In this document: piece by piece, positions 16,080 through 24,852 of the stretch
Numbering within the stretch: position 1 is the first letter of the stretch
Layout: the number at the start of each line of letters is the position of its first letter
Source: Curtobacterium pusillum
Lineage (GTDB): Bacteria; Actinomycetota; Actinomycetes; Actinomycetales; Microbacteriaceae
Direction: 5' to 3'
Assembly: GCF_013359865.1 (NCBI RefSeq)
Contig: NZ_JABMCE010000082.1
Location: 58,476-122,475 of the forward strand
Length of the DNA: 64,000 bases
The notes under the pieces: generated by a model
What the model was told of the DNA's origin: nothing
Seen by the model: the letters and a program-made list of their open reading frames with translations, nothing else
The model's database searches: none
Position numbers and translations under genes: made by a program

Positions 16080-18653
16080 CTACAGCAGCTCGCCGAGTTC
16101 CGTCCGCGCATGCAGGTCCCACTTGGTGAACACGCGCGACAGGTGGGCGTCGATCGTCCGCACGCTCAGTCCGAGCGTCTCCGCGATCCGACGGTTGCTG
16201 AGGCCCTGCGCCGCGAGCGTGGCGACCTCGTACTCGCGGTTCGTCAGCCGCGGCTTCACCCGGCCGGCCGAGACCGCCATGCCGTGGCTCGCCAGCACGC
16301 CCTGCGCGGCGATGATGCGGGTGCGGTCGTCGGCACGCACCGCATCGGCGTACTCGACGATCGCGCCGGCGAGCGGCCCGTCCACGCGGGCGGCCGCGTC
16401 GCGCATCCGTTCGAGCGACGCCGTGGTGTCCCGACCGTTCGCCATGTCGGTCGCGTAGTGCAGGGTCTGCGCGTACATGACGTGCGTCCACGAGCCGCTC
16501 GCCGTCCCGCGCTCGATGATCTCGTCCGCGTGTCGCAGCCCGGCCGGGTTGCCCAGCACGGCCTCGGTCCACGAGATCGTCACCGCGATCTGCTCGCCGA
16601 GGATCCGCATCGCCCGCAGCGGCGTCGACCGGGCGCGTTCGAGCGCTGCCGAGGCCTCCTCGGGGCGACCCGCGTAGGCGTAGGACATCGCGAGTCGTGC
16701 CCAGGGGTACGCGGCGAACCCGCCGTGGTCGGCGACGTCGTAGCGCTCGCACGCAGCCGAGAACGCGGCGATGGCATCGTCCCAGCGGCGCTGCGCGATG
16801 GCGAGGTTGCCCTCGCCGATGAGTTCGAGGGTGAAGTCGTACTTCAGGTACGGGCTCGACCGGCGCACGGGCACCTCGGTGATGAGGTCGGCGATGTCGC
16901 CGCGCCACACCTGCAGCTGGTGCATCACCGAGACGATCTCGCCCACGCTCCAGGGGGCGTCCTCGAGGTGCTCGACCGCGGTCGCGAGGCAGGCCTTCCC
17001 GAAGGCAGCGGCGTCGTCGAGCCGCCCGGCGGTCGCGAGCGCCATGACCGCGCAGGGAGCGAGGCAGAGGAACGTGAGCGGGACCGTGGCGGCCTGCACG
17101 ATGCCGGAGCGCTCGAGTTCGGCGTGGACCTCGTCGAAGCGCCCGCCCCACCCGAGGTGCGCCAGCCGGAGCAGCCGGAGCCGCTCGGACGCAGCGCCGG
17201 ACACGAACGGCGCGGCCACCTCCGTGAGCGCGACCGCCGCCAGGGTGTCGTCGTCGTGGAACTGCCGGATGTTCGCGAGGGTCTCGCACGCCTCGAGCAC
17301 CACGTCGTCGTCGACCTCGTCCGGGGCCGACCGGACGACGGCCCAGGCGGCCTCGGCGTCGGTGCGGCCCGCCTCACGCCCTGTGCTGTACGAGTGCGCC
17401 AGGGACCGCAGGCAGTGCGCGGCGACCCGATCGGTCGGGCTGAGCGTCGTGCGCAGGGCCGCGGAGGTGAGGGCGATCCCGCTCTCGTGCTCCTGCAGCC
17501 GGACCGCGACCTTCGCGGCGTCGAGCAACTGTTCGACCGGCGGCAGCACGCCGCACTCGAGGGACCACAGCGCGGCGCGGAGCCGGGCGGCCGGCGGAGC
17601 ACCCTCGGGACGGTCGGTCCGGAAGGCGTTCGCGCGGGCGAACAGCGCCGTGCGTCGGACGACGGGCACGAGGGCACGGACGACCTCGCCGACGAGCGGG
17701 TGCGACGGACGGACGACCGTGGCGCCGTCGTCGAGCGAGTCGATCCGGACGAGGCCGAGCGCCACCACCCGGTCGACATCGCCACCGCTGACGAGGCCGA
17801 TGAGCCGGGCGAGGGGGATCGGATCGGCCAGGGCGACGATGTCGACGACGTCGCGGAGGTCCTCGGGCAGCGAGCCGAGTTCCGTCCGGTACATGTCGGC
17901 CAGGCTGCTCGACGCGGTGACCCGCCCGCGCCAGTACCACCCCGAGGACGTCTGCTCGAGCGCGCCCGACGCGAGCGCCGAACGGACGACCTCCCGGAGG
18001 TACAGCGGATTGCCGGTCGTCGCACGGTGCACCCGCTCGGCTGAAGCCGTCTCGAGCTGGGCGCCGAGCGCCTGGGCGATGAGCGACGAGGTCTCGTGCA
18101 GGTCGAGCGGCTCGAGGTCGATCCGCTCGAGCAGGTCGTCCTGCCACAGGGCGCGCAGGGGTTCGGGCAGCGCGGTGAAGTCGCGGCAGGTCAGCACGAG
18201 GCGTGCACCCTGCTCCCGCACGAGCCACGCGACGTACCGCGCGGAGATCGCGTCGAGGTGGTCGGCGTCGTCCACGCGGAGGAGCACGTCCCGGTCGGCG
18301 AGCTCCTCGGAGTCGCGCAGGCGCTGCTCGGCGCCACCGGCACCGACGAGTTCGGCGAGGGACCCGGGCAGCTCGCCGAAGCGTTCCGCGACCGCCCCGA
18401 ACGGCATCGACCGGCTGGCCGCCACCGCGGTGATCGGCACGACGAGCGTCCGGCCGGAGGCGTCGCGGGCGGCCACACGGTCGGTGACCCGGACGGCGGC
18501 CGAGCTCTTGCCGAGTCCGGGCGCCCCGACGAGGGCGATGCTCCACCGGTGCTCCGCGACGACCGAGACCGCGCGGTCCTCCTCACGACGCTGGAGGATC
18601 GGCCACGCCACGCGGGCCGGGACACGAGACGCACGAGCGCTCCGTTCGCGCAT
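16080..18653 (-). CDS. Large ATP-binding LuxR-family regulator (MalT/LAL-like)
   Basis: The 857-residue regulator has an N-terminal AAA/STAND module with Walker A GAPGLGKSS (~43-51) and a Walker B-like VLLRVDDADH (~125), a long helical TPR-like middle, and a C-terminal LuxR helix-turn-helix (LTNREYEVATLAAQGLSNRRIAETLGLS, ~795-840). ATG 18653 is preceded by AGGAGGTGA at 8 nt, a strong ribosome-binding site. Such proteins bind an inducer and activate distant or neighbouring genes. No obvious target operon is adjacent. A perfect 12-bp palindrome lies in its leader. Confidence 0.9.
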   Translation of the reverse strand: MRERSARASRVPARVAWPILQRREEDRAVSVVAEHRWSIALVGAPGLGKSSAAVRVTDRVAARDASGRTLVVPITAVAASRSMPFGAVAERFGELPGSLAELVGAGGAEQRLRDSEELADRDVLLRVDDADHLDAISARYVAWLVREQGARLVLTCRDFTALPEPLRALWQDDLLERIDLEPLDLHETSSLIAQALGAQLETASAERVHRATTGNPLYLREVVRSALASGALEQTSSGWYWRGRVTASSSLADMYRTELGSLPEDLRDVVDIVALADPIPLARLIGLVSGGDVDRVVALGLVRIDSLDDGATVVRPSHPLVGEVVRALVPVVRRTALFARANAFRTDRPEGAPPAARLRAALWSLECGVLPPVEQLLDAAKVAVRLQEHESGIALTSAALRTTLSPTDRVAAHCLRSLAHSYSTGREAGRTDAEAAWAVVRSAPDEVDDDVVLEACETLANIRQFHDDDTLAAVALTEVAAPFVSGAASERLRLLRLAHLGWGGRFDEVHAELERSGIVQAATVPLTFLCLAPCAVMALATAGRLDDAAAFGKACLATAVEHLEDAPWSVGEIVSVMHQLQVWRGDIADLITEVPVRRSSPYLKYDFTLELIGEGNLAIAQRRWDDAIAAFSAACERYDVADHGGFAAYPWARLAMSYAYAGRPEEASAALERARSTPLRAMRILGEQIAVTISWTEAVLGNPAGLRHADEIIERGTASGSWTHVMYAQTLHYATDMANGRDTTASLERMRDAAARVDGPLAGAIVEYADAVRADDRTRIIAAQGVLASHGMAVSAGRVKPRLTNREYEVATLAAQGLSNRRIAETLGLSVRTIDAHLSRVFTKWDLHARTELGELL

Positions 18654-18677
18654 CCGCCTCACCTCCTCCGCTTGGGA

Positions 18678-18689
18678 TACCGATCGGTA
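18678..18689. promoter_or_regulatory. 12-bp palindrome (TACCGATCGGTA) in the LuxR-regulator leader
   Basis: Perfect twofold symmetry, 25 bp upstream of the regulator start and just before its ribosome-binding site. It could be an autoregulatory operator. The divergent membrane-protein gene starts 74 bp away and could share it. Confidence 0.45.
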
Positions 18690-18762
18690 GGCACCATCTT
18701 CTCCCGGGAACGTCCCCAGCGCACAGACCGGAGCACGTCCCACAGTGGGGGACAATGGAGGG

Positions 18763-19158
18763 GTGAGCAACACCGACCGACCCGACGAACGACCGGCTCC
18801 GGCGCCGAACGCCGTCACCACTCCCGACGAGGTGACGATCCGCCGCGCCCCGAAGTTCGGCGTGTTCATCGTGGGCGGTGCGCTCCTCGGCTTCGTCGCG
18901 ACGCTCGTCGTGGTGTCGCTGACGATGAACATCGACCGCGGCGACCAGCAGGAGACCGCGAGCTTCGGGTCGCTCGTCGGGTACTTCTCGCTGTGGGGCG
19001 TCACGATCGGCGCCTTCCTCGGCGCGGTGGTCGCCGTGGTCCTCGACCGGGTCTTCGCCCGTCGGGCTGCCCGCCTGACGGCGGAGCGGGTCGAGGTCGA
19101 ACTGCCGCCCGAGACCGTGGAGGGCGAGATCGAGGACCACGGCGACCGGACGCGGTAG
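18763..19158 (+). CDS. Small two-helix membrane protein
   Basis: GTG at 18763 follows GGAGGG. The 131-residue protein has a Pro-rich N-terminus, then two transmembrane helices (VFIVGGALLGFVATLVVVSL and YFSLWGVTIGAFLGAVVAVVL) and a charged C-terminal tail (ERVEVELPPETVEGEIEDHG). I know similar proteins encoded near purF/purM in actinomycetes but no function. It is divergent from the LuxR-type regulator. Confidence 0.8.
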   Translation: MSNTDRPDERPAPAPNAVTTPDEVTIRRAPKFGVFIVGGALLGFVATLVVVSLTMNIDRGDQQETASFGSLVGYFSLWGVTIGAFLGAVVAVVLDRVFARRAARLTAERVEVELPPETVEGEIEDHGDRTR

Positions 19159-19171
19159 AGCCGCCTGCATC

Positions 19172-19272
19172 GGACTGGAGGCGGGCCCCACCAGCCGGTA
19201 CCGGCGCACCGCGCCAGCGGGGCGACGGCCGTGCCTGGAGGGACGGTGCCAGCTGGCACCGCGCCTACAGTC
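19172..19272. repeat. Expanded palindromic repeat between convergent genes
   Basis: The outer arms GGACTGGAGGCG and CGCCTACAGTCC (one mismatch) flank ~75 bp, which includes a perfect 16-bp palindrome GGTGCCAGCTGGCACC at 19245-19260. The inner part matches the centre of the copy at 40599-40652 (GGTGCCGGCTGGCACC). It lies between the membrane-protein gene and the end of purF and probably stops both transcripts. This copy looks like one that has gained internal sequence. Confidence 0.6.
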
Positions 19273-19299
19273 CGAACGGGGTTGCGTCCCGCGACGTGC

Positions 19300-20757
19300 C
19301 TAGCTGAGCTGGTTCGCCTCGACCCAGGACAGGTACTCCGGGCTCACCGTGCCCGTCACGTACTCGCCGGTGAAGCAGCTCATCTCGAGGTCCGTGACGT
19401 CGGATCCCTCGATGATCGCGTCGCGCATGTCGCCGATCTCCTGGTAGATCAGGTGATCGCTCCCGAGCACCCGGTTGATCTCCGGGATCTTCCGGTCGTG
19501 TGCGATGAGCTCCGCCCGCGTCGGCATGTTGATGCCGTACACGTGCGGGTACCGGACCGGGGGAGCCGCGCTCGTGAAGGTCACCTCGTTGGCACCGGCG
19601 GCGCGGGCCATCTCGACGATCTCCTTGCTCGTGGTGCCGCGCACGATCGAGTCGTCCACGATGAGGATGTTCTTGCCCTTGAACTCGGACGACATCGCGT
19701 TGAGCTTCTGGCGCACGGAACGCTTGCGCTCCGCCTGCCCCGGCATGATGAAGGTCCGGCCGACGTAGCGGTTCTTGTAGAACCCCTCGCGGTACTCGAT
19801 GCCGAGCTTCTGCGCGACCTGCATGGCGGCGGGACGGCTCGAGTCCGGGATCGGCATCACCACGTCGATGTCACCGGTCGGGGCGTACTGCGCGATCGTG
19901 TCCGCCAGGCGGTTGCCGAGCCGGAGGCGGGCGTCGTACACCGAGATGCCGTTCATGACGGAGTCGGGTCGGGCGAGGTAGACGTACTCGAACGAGCACG
20001 GCACCAGGCGCGGGTTCTTCGCGCACTGACGGGAGTGCATCTGCCCGTTCATCTCGATGAACACGGCCTCACCGGGGGCGATGTCGCGGACGATCTCGTA
20101 GCCACCGGACTCGAGCACGAGCGACTCGGACGCGACGACCCACTCGGGCTTGCCGGCCTCGTCGAACTTGTGCCCGAGGATGAGCGGGCGGATGCCGAAC
20201 GGGTCGCGGAACGCCAGCAGACCGTGGCCGGCGATCGTCGCGATCGTGGCGTACGACCCCTCGACGCGTTCGTGCACGCGCTCGACCGCGTCGAACACCT
20301 GCCCGGGGTCGAGGTCGGTGCCGCGGACCTGCCCCTGCAGCTCGTGGGCGAGCACGTTCACGAGGAGCTCGGTGTCCGAGGTCGTGTTGAGGTGTCGCCG
20401 GTCGATGTCGAAGAGTTCACGCGTCAGTTCACGCGTGTTGGTGAGGTTGCCGTTGTGGACGAGGACGATGCCGTACGGCGCGTTCACGTAGAACGGCTGG
20501 GCCTCTTCCTCGTTGCTCGCGGCACCCTTGGTGGCGTAGCGGACGTGCCCGAGGCCCATGGTGCCGAGGAGGGCACGCATGTCACGGGTACGGAACGCCT
20601 CGCGCACGTGACCGCGGGTCTTGTGCATGTGGTGCACGTGACCCTCGACCGTGGCGATGCCCGTCGAGTCCTGCCCGCGGTGCTGCAGGAGGAGCAGTGC
20701 GTCGTAGATGGATTGGTTGGCGGGGCCCTGTGCAACGAGGCCGACGATGCCGCACAT
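19300..20757 (-). CDS. purF: Amidophosphoribosyltransferase
   Basis: The 485-residue enzyme makes phosphoribosylamine from PRPP and glutamine, the first step of purine synthesis. It starts MCGIVGLVAQG, so Cys2 becomes the N-terminal nucleophile of the glutaminase half; no long propeptide is present. The phosphoribosyltransferase half has the PRPP loop ILIVDDSIVRGTTS. It is transcribed away from purM, with 70 bp between the two starts. Confidence 0.97.
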   Translation of the reverse strand: MCGIVGLVAQGPANQSIYDALLLLQHRGQDSTGIATVEGHVHHMHKTRGHVREAFRTRDMRALLGTMGLGHVRYATKGAASNEEEAQPFYVNAPYGIVLVHNGNLTNTRELTRELFDIDRRHLNTTSDTELLVNVLAHELQGQVRGTDLDPGQVFDAVERVHERVEGSYATIATIAGHGLLAFRDPFGIRPLILGHKFDEAGKPEWVVASESLVLESGGYEIVRDIAPGEAVFIEMNGQMHSRQCAKNPRLVPCSFEYVYLARPDSVMNGISVYDARLRLGNRLADTIAQYAPTGDIDVVMPIPDSSRPAAMQVAQKLGIEYREGFYKNRYVGRTFIMPGQAERKRSVRQKLNAMSSEFKGKNILIVDDSIVRGTTSKEIVEMARAAGANEVTFTSAAPPVRYPHVYGINMPTRAELIAHDRKIPEINRVLGSDHLIYQEIGDMRDAIIEGSDVTDLEMSCFTGEYVTGTVSPEYLSWVEANQLS

Positions 20758-20777
20758 TCGCGGTGTGCTCCAGACCG

Positions 20778-20783
20778 TAGAAT
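20778..20783 (+). promoter_or_regulatory. Putative -10 box (TAGAAT) for purM
   Basis: TAGAAT sits 44 bp before the purM start, in the 70-bp gap shared by divergent purF and purM. No clear -35 is visible. A purine-responsive operator could lie here but no palindrome was seen. Confidence 0.4.
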
Positions 20784-20827
20784 CGGGGGGACCGAACAAG
20801 TCTGCCATGCCCCGCGGAGGACTACGC

Positions 20828-21922
20828 ATGCCCAACCCGTACGCAGCGGCCGGTGTCGACACCGCCGCCGGTGACCTGGCCGTCGAACTCATGAAGTCGG
20901 CCGTCGCGGCCACGCACAACGCATCGGTTCTCGGCGGTGTGGGCGGGTTCGCCGGGCTGTACGACGTCTCATCCCTGAAGTCGTACGAGCACCCGCTGCT
21001 CGCGACCTCGACCGACGGCGTGGGCACGAAGGTCGCCATCGCGCAGGCGATCGACAAGCACGACACGATCGGACAGGACCTCGTCGGCATGGTCGTCGAC
21101 GACATCGTCGTGGTCGGCGCGAAGCCGCTCTTCATGACCGACTACATCGCCTGCGGACGGGTCGTGCCCGAGCGCATCGCGGACATCGTCGCCGGCATCG
21201 CCCGCGGTTGCGCGGAGACCGGGACGGCGCTCGTCGGCGGCGAGACCGCGGAACACCCGGGCCTGCTCGGGCCGGATGACTACGACGTGGCCGGTGCCGC
21301 GGTCGGTGCGGTCGAGGCCGGCTCGGTACTCGGTGCCGACCGGGTCCAGGACGGCGACGTCGTCGTGGCGATCGCATCCTCCGGCCTGCACTCGAACGGG
21401 TACTCGCTCGTCCGGCACATCCTGTCGTCGCGCGGGGTGGGCTACACGGACTCCCTGCCGGAGCTCGGCGGTCTCGTGGGCGAGGCGCTGCTCGAGCCGA
21501 CCCGCCTCTACACGTCCCCGCTGCTCTCGCTGATCGAGGCGCACCCGGGCGCGGTGCACTCGCTCTCGCACGTCACGGGTGGTGGCATCGCGGCGAACCT
21601 CGCGCGCGTGCTGCCCGTCGGGTCGTGGGTCGAGGTCGACCGCTCCGCCTGGGAGCCGCTGCCCGTGTTCCGGGTGCTCGCCGAGATGGCCGGCACCCCG
21701 ATCGAGGACACCGAGGGCACCTGGAACCTCGGCGTCGGCATGTTCGCGGTCGTGTCGGCGGCGGCGGCGTCCGACGTCATCGCGTCGCTCGGTGCCGCCG
21801 GGCTCGCCTCGTGGTCGGTCGGGACGATCTCGACGTCGGCGCGCGACCTCGAGGGGTTCGAGCAGGGCGCCAAGGGCGTGGACGGCGGAGCGGTGCGGCT
21901 GGTCGGGGCGTACGCCAGCTGA
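20828..21922 (+). CDS. purM: Phosphoribosylformylglycinamidine cyclo-ligase
   Basis: The 364-residue enzyme closes the imidazole ring to give AIR. Typical AIR synthetase motifs are present: STDGVGTKV, DIVVVGAKPLFMTDYIA, LVGGETAEHPG, ASSGLHSNGYSLVR and HVTGGGIAANLARVLP. ATG 20828 follows GCGGAGGA. Usually purF and purM are co-directional; here they are back to back. Confidence 0.97.
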   Translation: MPNPYAAAGVDTAAGDLAVELMKSAVAATHNASVLGGVGGFAGLYDVSSLKSYEHPLLATSTDGVGTKVAIAQAIDKHDTIGQDLVGMVVDDIVVVGAKPLFMTDYIACGRVVPERIADIVAGIARGCAETGTALVGGETAEHPGLLGPDDYDVAGAAVGAVEAGSVLGADRVQDGDVVVAIASSGLHSNGYSLVRHILSSRGVGYTDSLPELGGLVGEALLEPTRLYTSPLLSLIEAHPGAVHSLSHVTGGGIAANLARVLPVGSWVEVDRSAWEPLPVFRVLAEMAGTPIEDTEGTWNLGVGMFAVVSAAAASDVIASLGAAGLASWSVGTISTSARDLEGFEQGAKGVDGGAVRLVGAYAS

Positions 21923-21929
21923 GCGGCCC

Positions 21930-21961
21930 GCTCGCGGCGTTGGTGGGCCGGCGCCGCGAGC
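21930..21961 (+). terminator. purM terminator hairpin
   Basis: GCTCGCGGCG (21930-21939) and CGCCGCGAGC (21952-21961) form a perfect 10-bp stem with a 12-nt loop, 8 nt after the purM stop. Confidence 0.65.
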
Positions 21962-22134
21962 TGCCTTCTGCGCACGCGTGTACAGACACCGTGCGAGTCG
22001 ATCGACATGTGCGATGTCGGAACATGCACGGGCATGGGATGCGTGCACATGGTGCGACACACCGCGCGTCGATCGAAGTGTGTCGTGTCGAACCGCGCGC
22101 GTGCGTGGTCCGACGACGTCGGCACGCACGAGAA
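21962..22134. other. Unexplained non-coding stretch between purM and the DUF3073 gene
   Basis: About 170 bp lie between two terminator-like hairpins. The sequence is rich in short GTGCGA/TCGATCGA motifs and has an internal inverted repeat, CGACACAC...GTGTGTCG, in the segment around 22051-22089. No convincing ORF, tRNA or known RNA is seen. It could be a decayed gene or a small RNA. Confidence 0.4.
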
Positions 22135-22162
22135 CGCCGCGCTACCCGGAGGGAGCGCGGCG
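22135..22162 (-). terminator. Terminator hairpin for the DUF3073 gene
   Basis: CGCCGCGCT and AGCGCGGCG are perfectly complementary with a 10-nt loop. The hairpin lies 18 bp beyond the stop of the leftward DUF3073 gene. Confidence 0.6.
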
Positions 22163-22179
22163 TCGACGGTGAGCCGGGG

Positions 22180-22401
22180 TCAGGCGGACTTGTTGTGGTC
22201 CTGTTGCGCTTCGAGCTCGTCGTCCTCGTCGTACTGGTCATCACCGTATTGGTCTGCCCAGCGGTCGACGTAGGAGTTCTCGTCCGAGTGCTGCCCGGCG
22301 GAGAGCTCGCGTTCGAGCGCACCGTAGTTCGTCTCCGGGCTGAAGTACTTCAGCTCCCGGGCGACCTTGGTGTGCTTTGCCTTCTGACGGCCGCGCCCCA
22401 T
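22180..22401 (-). CDS. DUF3073 protein
   Basis: The 73-residue protein matches the actinobacterial DUF3073 pattern: MGRGRQKAKHTKVARELKYFSP followed by an acidic tail (DDQYDEDDELE). The basic N-terminus suggests nucleic-acid contact, but the role is unknown. These genes are commonly found downstream of purM, as here. GTCACGC and a GAGGGGG ribosome-binding site precede the ATG. Confidence 0.92.
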   Translation of the reverse strand: MGRGRQKAKHTKVARELKYFSPETNYGALERELSAGQHSDENSYVDRWADQYGDDQYDEDDELEAQQDHNKSA

Positions 22402-22558
22402 GCGTGACCCCCTCGTGATCGGCTCTGGTCCGGTCCTGGCGGGAGAGGAGTCACCCGGGGAACCGAACGGTTCGTGGTTTGAAATCTGCCGATCACTCTA
22501 CCATGTACCCCGATCTGGACGTGGCCGCGACGGCCCCGGGCACAGCAGAATCGAAGTG

Positions 22559-23674
22559 ATGACAGACGACGCCCAGGCCCCAGCCGACCAGCACGCCCGG
22601 GTGGTGGTGATCGGTGCGGGCCAGGCCGGTCTCTCGGTCGGGTACCACCTCCGCCGGCTCGGCCTGACGCCCGGGAGCGACCTGGTCCTGCTCGACCGTG
22701 CGCCGAGCACCGGCGGCGCCTGGCAGTTCCGGTGGGAAGCGCTCCGGCTCGGGGCGGCGCACCGCGTGCACGACCTCCCCGGGATGAACGCGATGGGCCT
22801 CCGGTTCGACGACGCCGACCGTTCGCGACCGGCGCGGGACGTGGTCGGCGAGTACTACCGGCGCTTCGAGCAGCACTACGACCTCCGGGTCCGGCGCCCG
22901 GTCACCGTGACGTCCGTGACGCGCATCGGGGACACCGGGCTCTGCGTCACGGTGCGGGCGGCCGACGGGGGCACGAGCCGGATCGGTGCGGAGGTCGTCG
23001 TCAACGCCTCCGGCACGTGGGGCACGCCGTTCGTGCCGTGGTACCCGGGCCGAGACGTCTTCCGCGGTAGGCAGCTGGACACGACCGAGTACCGGAGCGC
23101 CGCGGAGTTCGCCGGCCAGGACGTGGTGGTCGTCGGCGGTGGGACGAGCGCGATCGGGTTCCTGCTGGAGCTCGACGGGGTCGCCGCCCGGACGCGGTGG
23201 TTCACGCGGCGGCCGATGGTCTGGTCGGACACGGCTGCGCTCGACCTCGAGTCCGCCGTCGCCGCCGTCGACGAGCAGGACCGCGCCGCGCGTGCCGGGG
23301 CGACCCTGCCGAGCATCGTCTCCGGGACCGGGGTGCCGGTCACGAGGCGGATCCGAGCGGGCCTGGACCGCGGCGTGCTCCGGGAATCGCCGATGTTCAC
23401 GCGGTTGGACGAGACCGGTGTCGTCACGGCCGACGGCGAGCACGTGCACGCGGACGCCGTGATCTGGGCGACGGGCTTCCGCGCGGACCTGCGGCACCTC
23501 GCGCCGCTGCACCTGCGCACCGCTGCGGGCGGGATCGTGGTGGAGGACGGCCGCTCGGTCGGCGAGCCGCGACTGTTCCTCGCCGGGTACGGTCCGCAGG
23601 CGTCGACGATCGGTGCGAACCGGGCCGGTCGGCGGATCGCCCGCCAGGTGATGGACGCCCTCGCGGGGTCCTGA
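22559..23674 (+). CDS. FAD-dependent oxidoreductase, flavin monooxygenase-like
   Basis: The 371-residue protein has an N-terminal FAD-binding GAGQAGLSVGYHL (~18), a second nucleotide fold with GGGTSAIGFLLEL (~190) for NADPH, and a C-terminal ATGFRADLRHL motif, as in YUCCA/ArsO/CzcO-like monooxygenases. It probably oxidises a soft nucleophile or small organic compound; substrate unknown. No membrane segments. CAGAAT at 22546-22551 ends 7 nt before the ATG, suggesting a leaderless transcript. Confidence 0.85.
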   Translation: MTDDAQAPADQHARVVVIGAGQAGLSVGYHLRRLGLTPGSDLVLLDRAPSTGGAWQFRWEALRLGAAHRVHDLPGMNAMGLRFDDADRSRPARDVVGEYYRRFEQHYDLRVRRPVTVTSVTRIGDTGLCVTVRAADGGTSRIGAEVVVNASGTWGTPFVPWYPGRDVFRGRQLDTTEYRSAAEFAGQDVVVVGGGTSAIGFLLELDGVAARTRWFTRRPMVWSDTAALDLESAVAAVDEQDRAARAGATLPSIVSGTGVPVTRRIRAGLDRGVLRESPMFTRLDETGVVTADGEHVHADAVIWATGFRADLRHLAPLHLRTAAGGIVVEDGRSVGEPRLFLAGYGPQASTIGANRAGRRIARQVMDALAGS

Positions 23675-23755
23675 CCGGCAGCGTGCGGGGTCGCGTCGAG
23701 CGGAACGGGCGCGGCGCCGGTGCGGGCGCGGGGTCAGGCGGGGAGGGACCCGTCG

Positions 23756-24034
23756 TCAGGAGTCAGCGCCGCGCCCGGTCTGCTGCTGCAGGCGGTCGAT
23801 GTGCTCCGACGCCTCGGCCTTGGTGAGGTCCGCCGGGAGTTCCTCGCCGGCCTCCCGCGCGAGGGTGTCGAGGTAGCTGCGCTGCGGCCCGGTCATCGGC
23901 TCGTCGCCGGTGACCCACTCCTCGGGGTCCTTGCTCGCGGTCGTCGAGGGGTCGGGGCGCGGACCGCCGAGGGTCTCGCCCTGGATCGAACCGTCGGCGT
24001 TCTGCTGCTGTTCTTCACGGTCTGCGTCACTCAT
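23756..24034 (-). CDS. DUF3072 protein
   Basis: The 92-residue protein carries the DUF3072 core EEWVTGDEPMTGPQRSYLDT with a following helical LTKAEASEHIDRLQ segment, after a Gln/Asp-rich start. The motif looks like an extended SAP-like or helix-extension module; no function is known. TACGGT lies 7 nt before the ATG (complement of 24042-24047), so it is probably leaderless. Confidence 0.9.
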   Translation of the reverse strand: MSDADREEQQQNADGSIQGETLGGPRPDPSTTASKDPEEWVTGDEPMTGPQRSYLDTLAREAGEELPADLTKAEASEHIDRLQQQTGRGADS

Positions 24035-24085
24035 GCCGCCGACCGTACGCGGGACCCCCGACGCCCCGTGCAGGCACCGTGTCGT

Positions 24086-24841
24086 TCAGGCCGGGACGGC
24101 GGTGTAGCGGACGAGGTCGGCGCCCACCGCACTCGCGGCGATCGGCACCGTCCGGTCGCCGCGGCGCACGTGGATCGTCGCCGCCCGCTCGTCGATCCGC
24201 TCGACCTCGTGCAGCACCCCGTCGAGCAGCACGGCGGCGCTGACCGAGACGTACCCGGTCGTCGGGCGCGGTGGCAGCCCGACGACGTCGTCGCCGAACG
24301 CGGGGTACCGGCCGGGCGACAGGAACGGCGACACCGGGGTGGTCACGATCTCGAGGCCCTCGTCGACCGTCCGCACCGCAACGAGACGCACCGCCTGGTC
24401 CGTCGGCAGCGGTACGTCCACGACGGGTGCCTCGCCCGAGCCGGCCAGAGCGCGGAACGCGGGCCGACCGTCGGGGGCGAGCCGCGCCTCCAGACCGTCG
24501 ATCCGAACCCGTCCGCGCCCGCGGGAATCGGCGTAGGTGCCGGGTTCGAGACCCGAGCGACGCGCCTCGAGCCGCGACACGACGACCCGGTCCTGGCGGT
24601 ACCAGTCGCGGAGCGTGGCGGGATCGACCCAACCGATGCTCTCGGCGCCGCGGGCCAGCGACGCCGACTCGTCGGCGGCGCGCTCGTCGATCGCACCGAG
24701 CGGGTGCTCGCCCCGGACCGCGACCAGGCCCTCGTACGGACCACCGGCGGAGGGCTCGTGGTCGAGCACCTCGACACGCTTCGAGACCTTCCCGCCGTGC
24801 CCGTCGAACGTGGCGAACGTGCGCAGGTCGGAGATCGTCAT
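24086..24841 (-). CDS. Conserved-looking protein of unknown function
   Basis: The 251-residue soluble protein has no membrane segment or signal peptide. It is rich in beta-strand-like segments and in Asp/Arg. A motif, ESIGWVDPATLRDWYRQDRVVVSRLEARR, resembles a PRC-barrel-like strand set, but I cannot assign it. It lies 11 bp beyond the end of the KimA-like transporter gene and may be co-transcribed with it. TAGCAT (complement of 24850-24855) is 8 nt before the ATG, so it may also have its own leaderless promoter. Confidence 0.7.
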   Translation of the reverse strand: MTISDLRTFATFDGHGGKVSKRVEVLDHEPSAGGPYEGLVAVRGEHPLGAIDERAADESASLARGAESIGWVDPATLRDWYRQDRVVVSRLEARRSGLEPGTYADSRGRGRVRIDGLEARLAPDGRPAFRALAGSGEAPVVDVPLPTDQAVRLVAVRTVDEGLEIVTTPVSPFLSPGRYPAFGDDVVGLPPRPTTGYVSVSAAVLLDGVLHEVERIDERAATIHVRRGDRTVPIAASAVGADLVRYTAVPA

Positions 24842-24852
24842 GACGACAGATG

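Noticed and set aside
24540..24556. GGGTTCGAGACCC, resembling a tRNA T-arm
   Set aside because: It lies inside a continuous reading frame and no acceptor, D or anticodon arms surround it.
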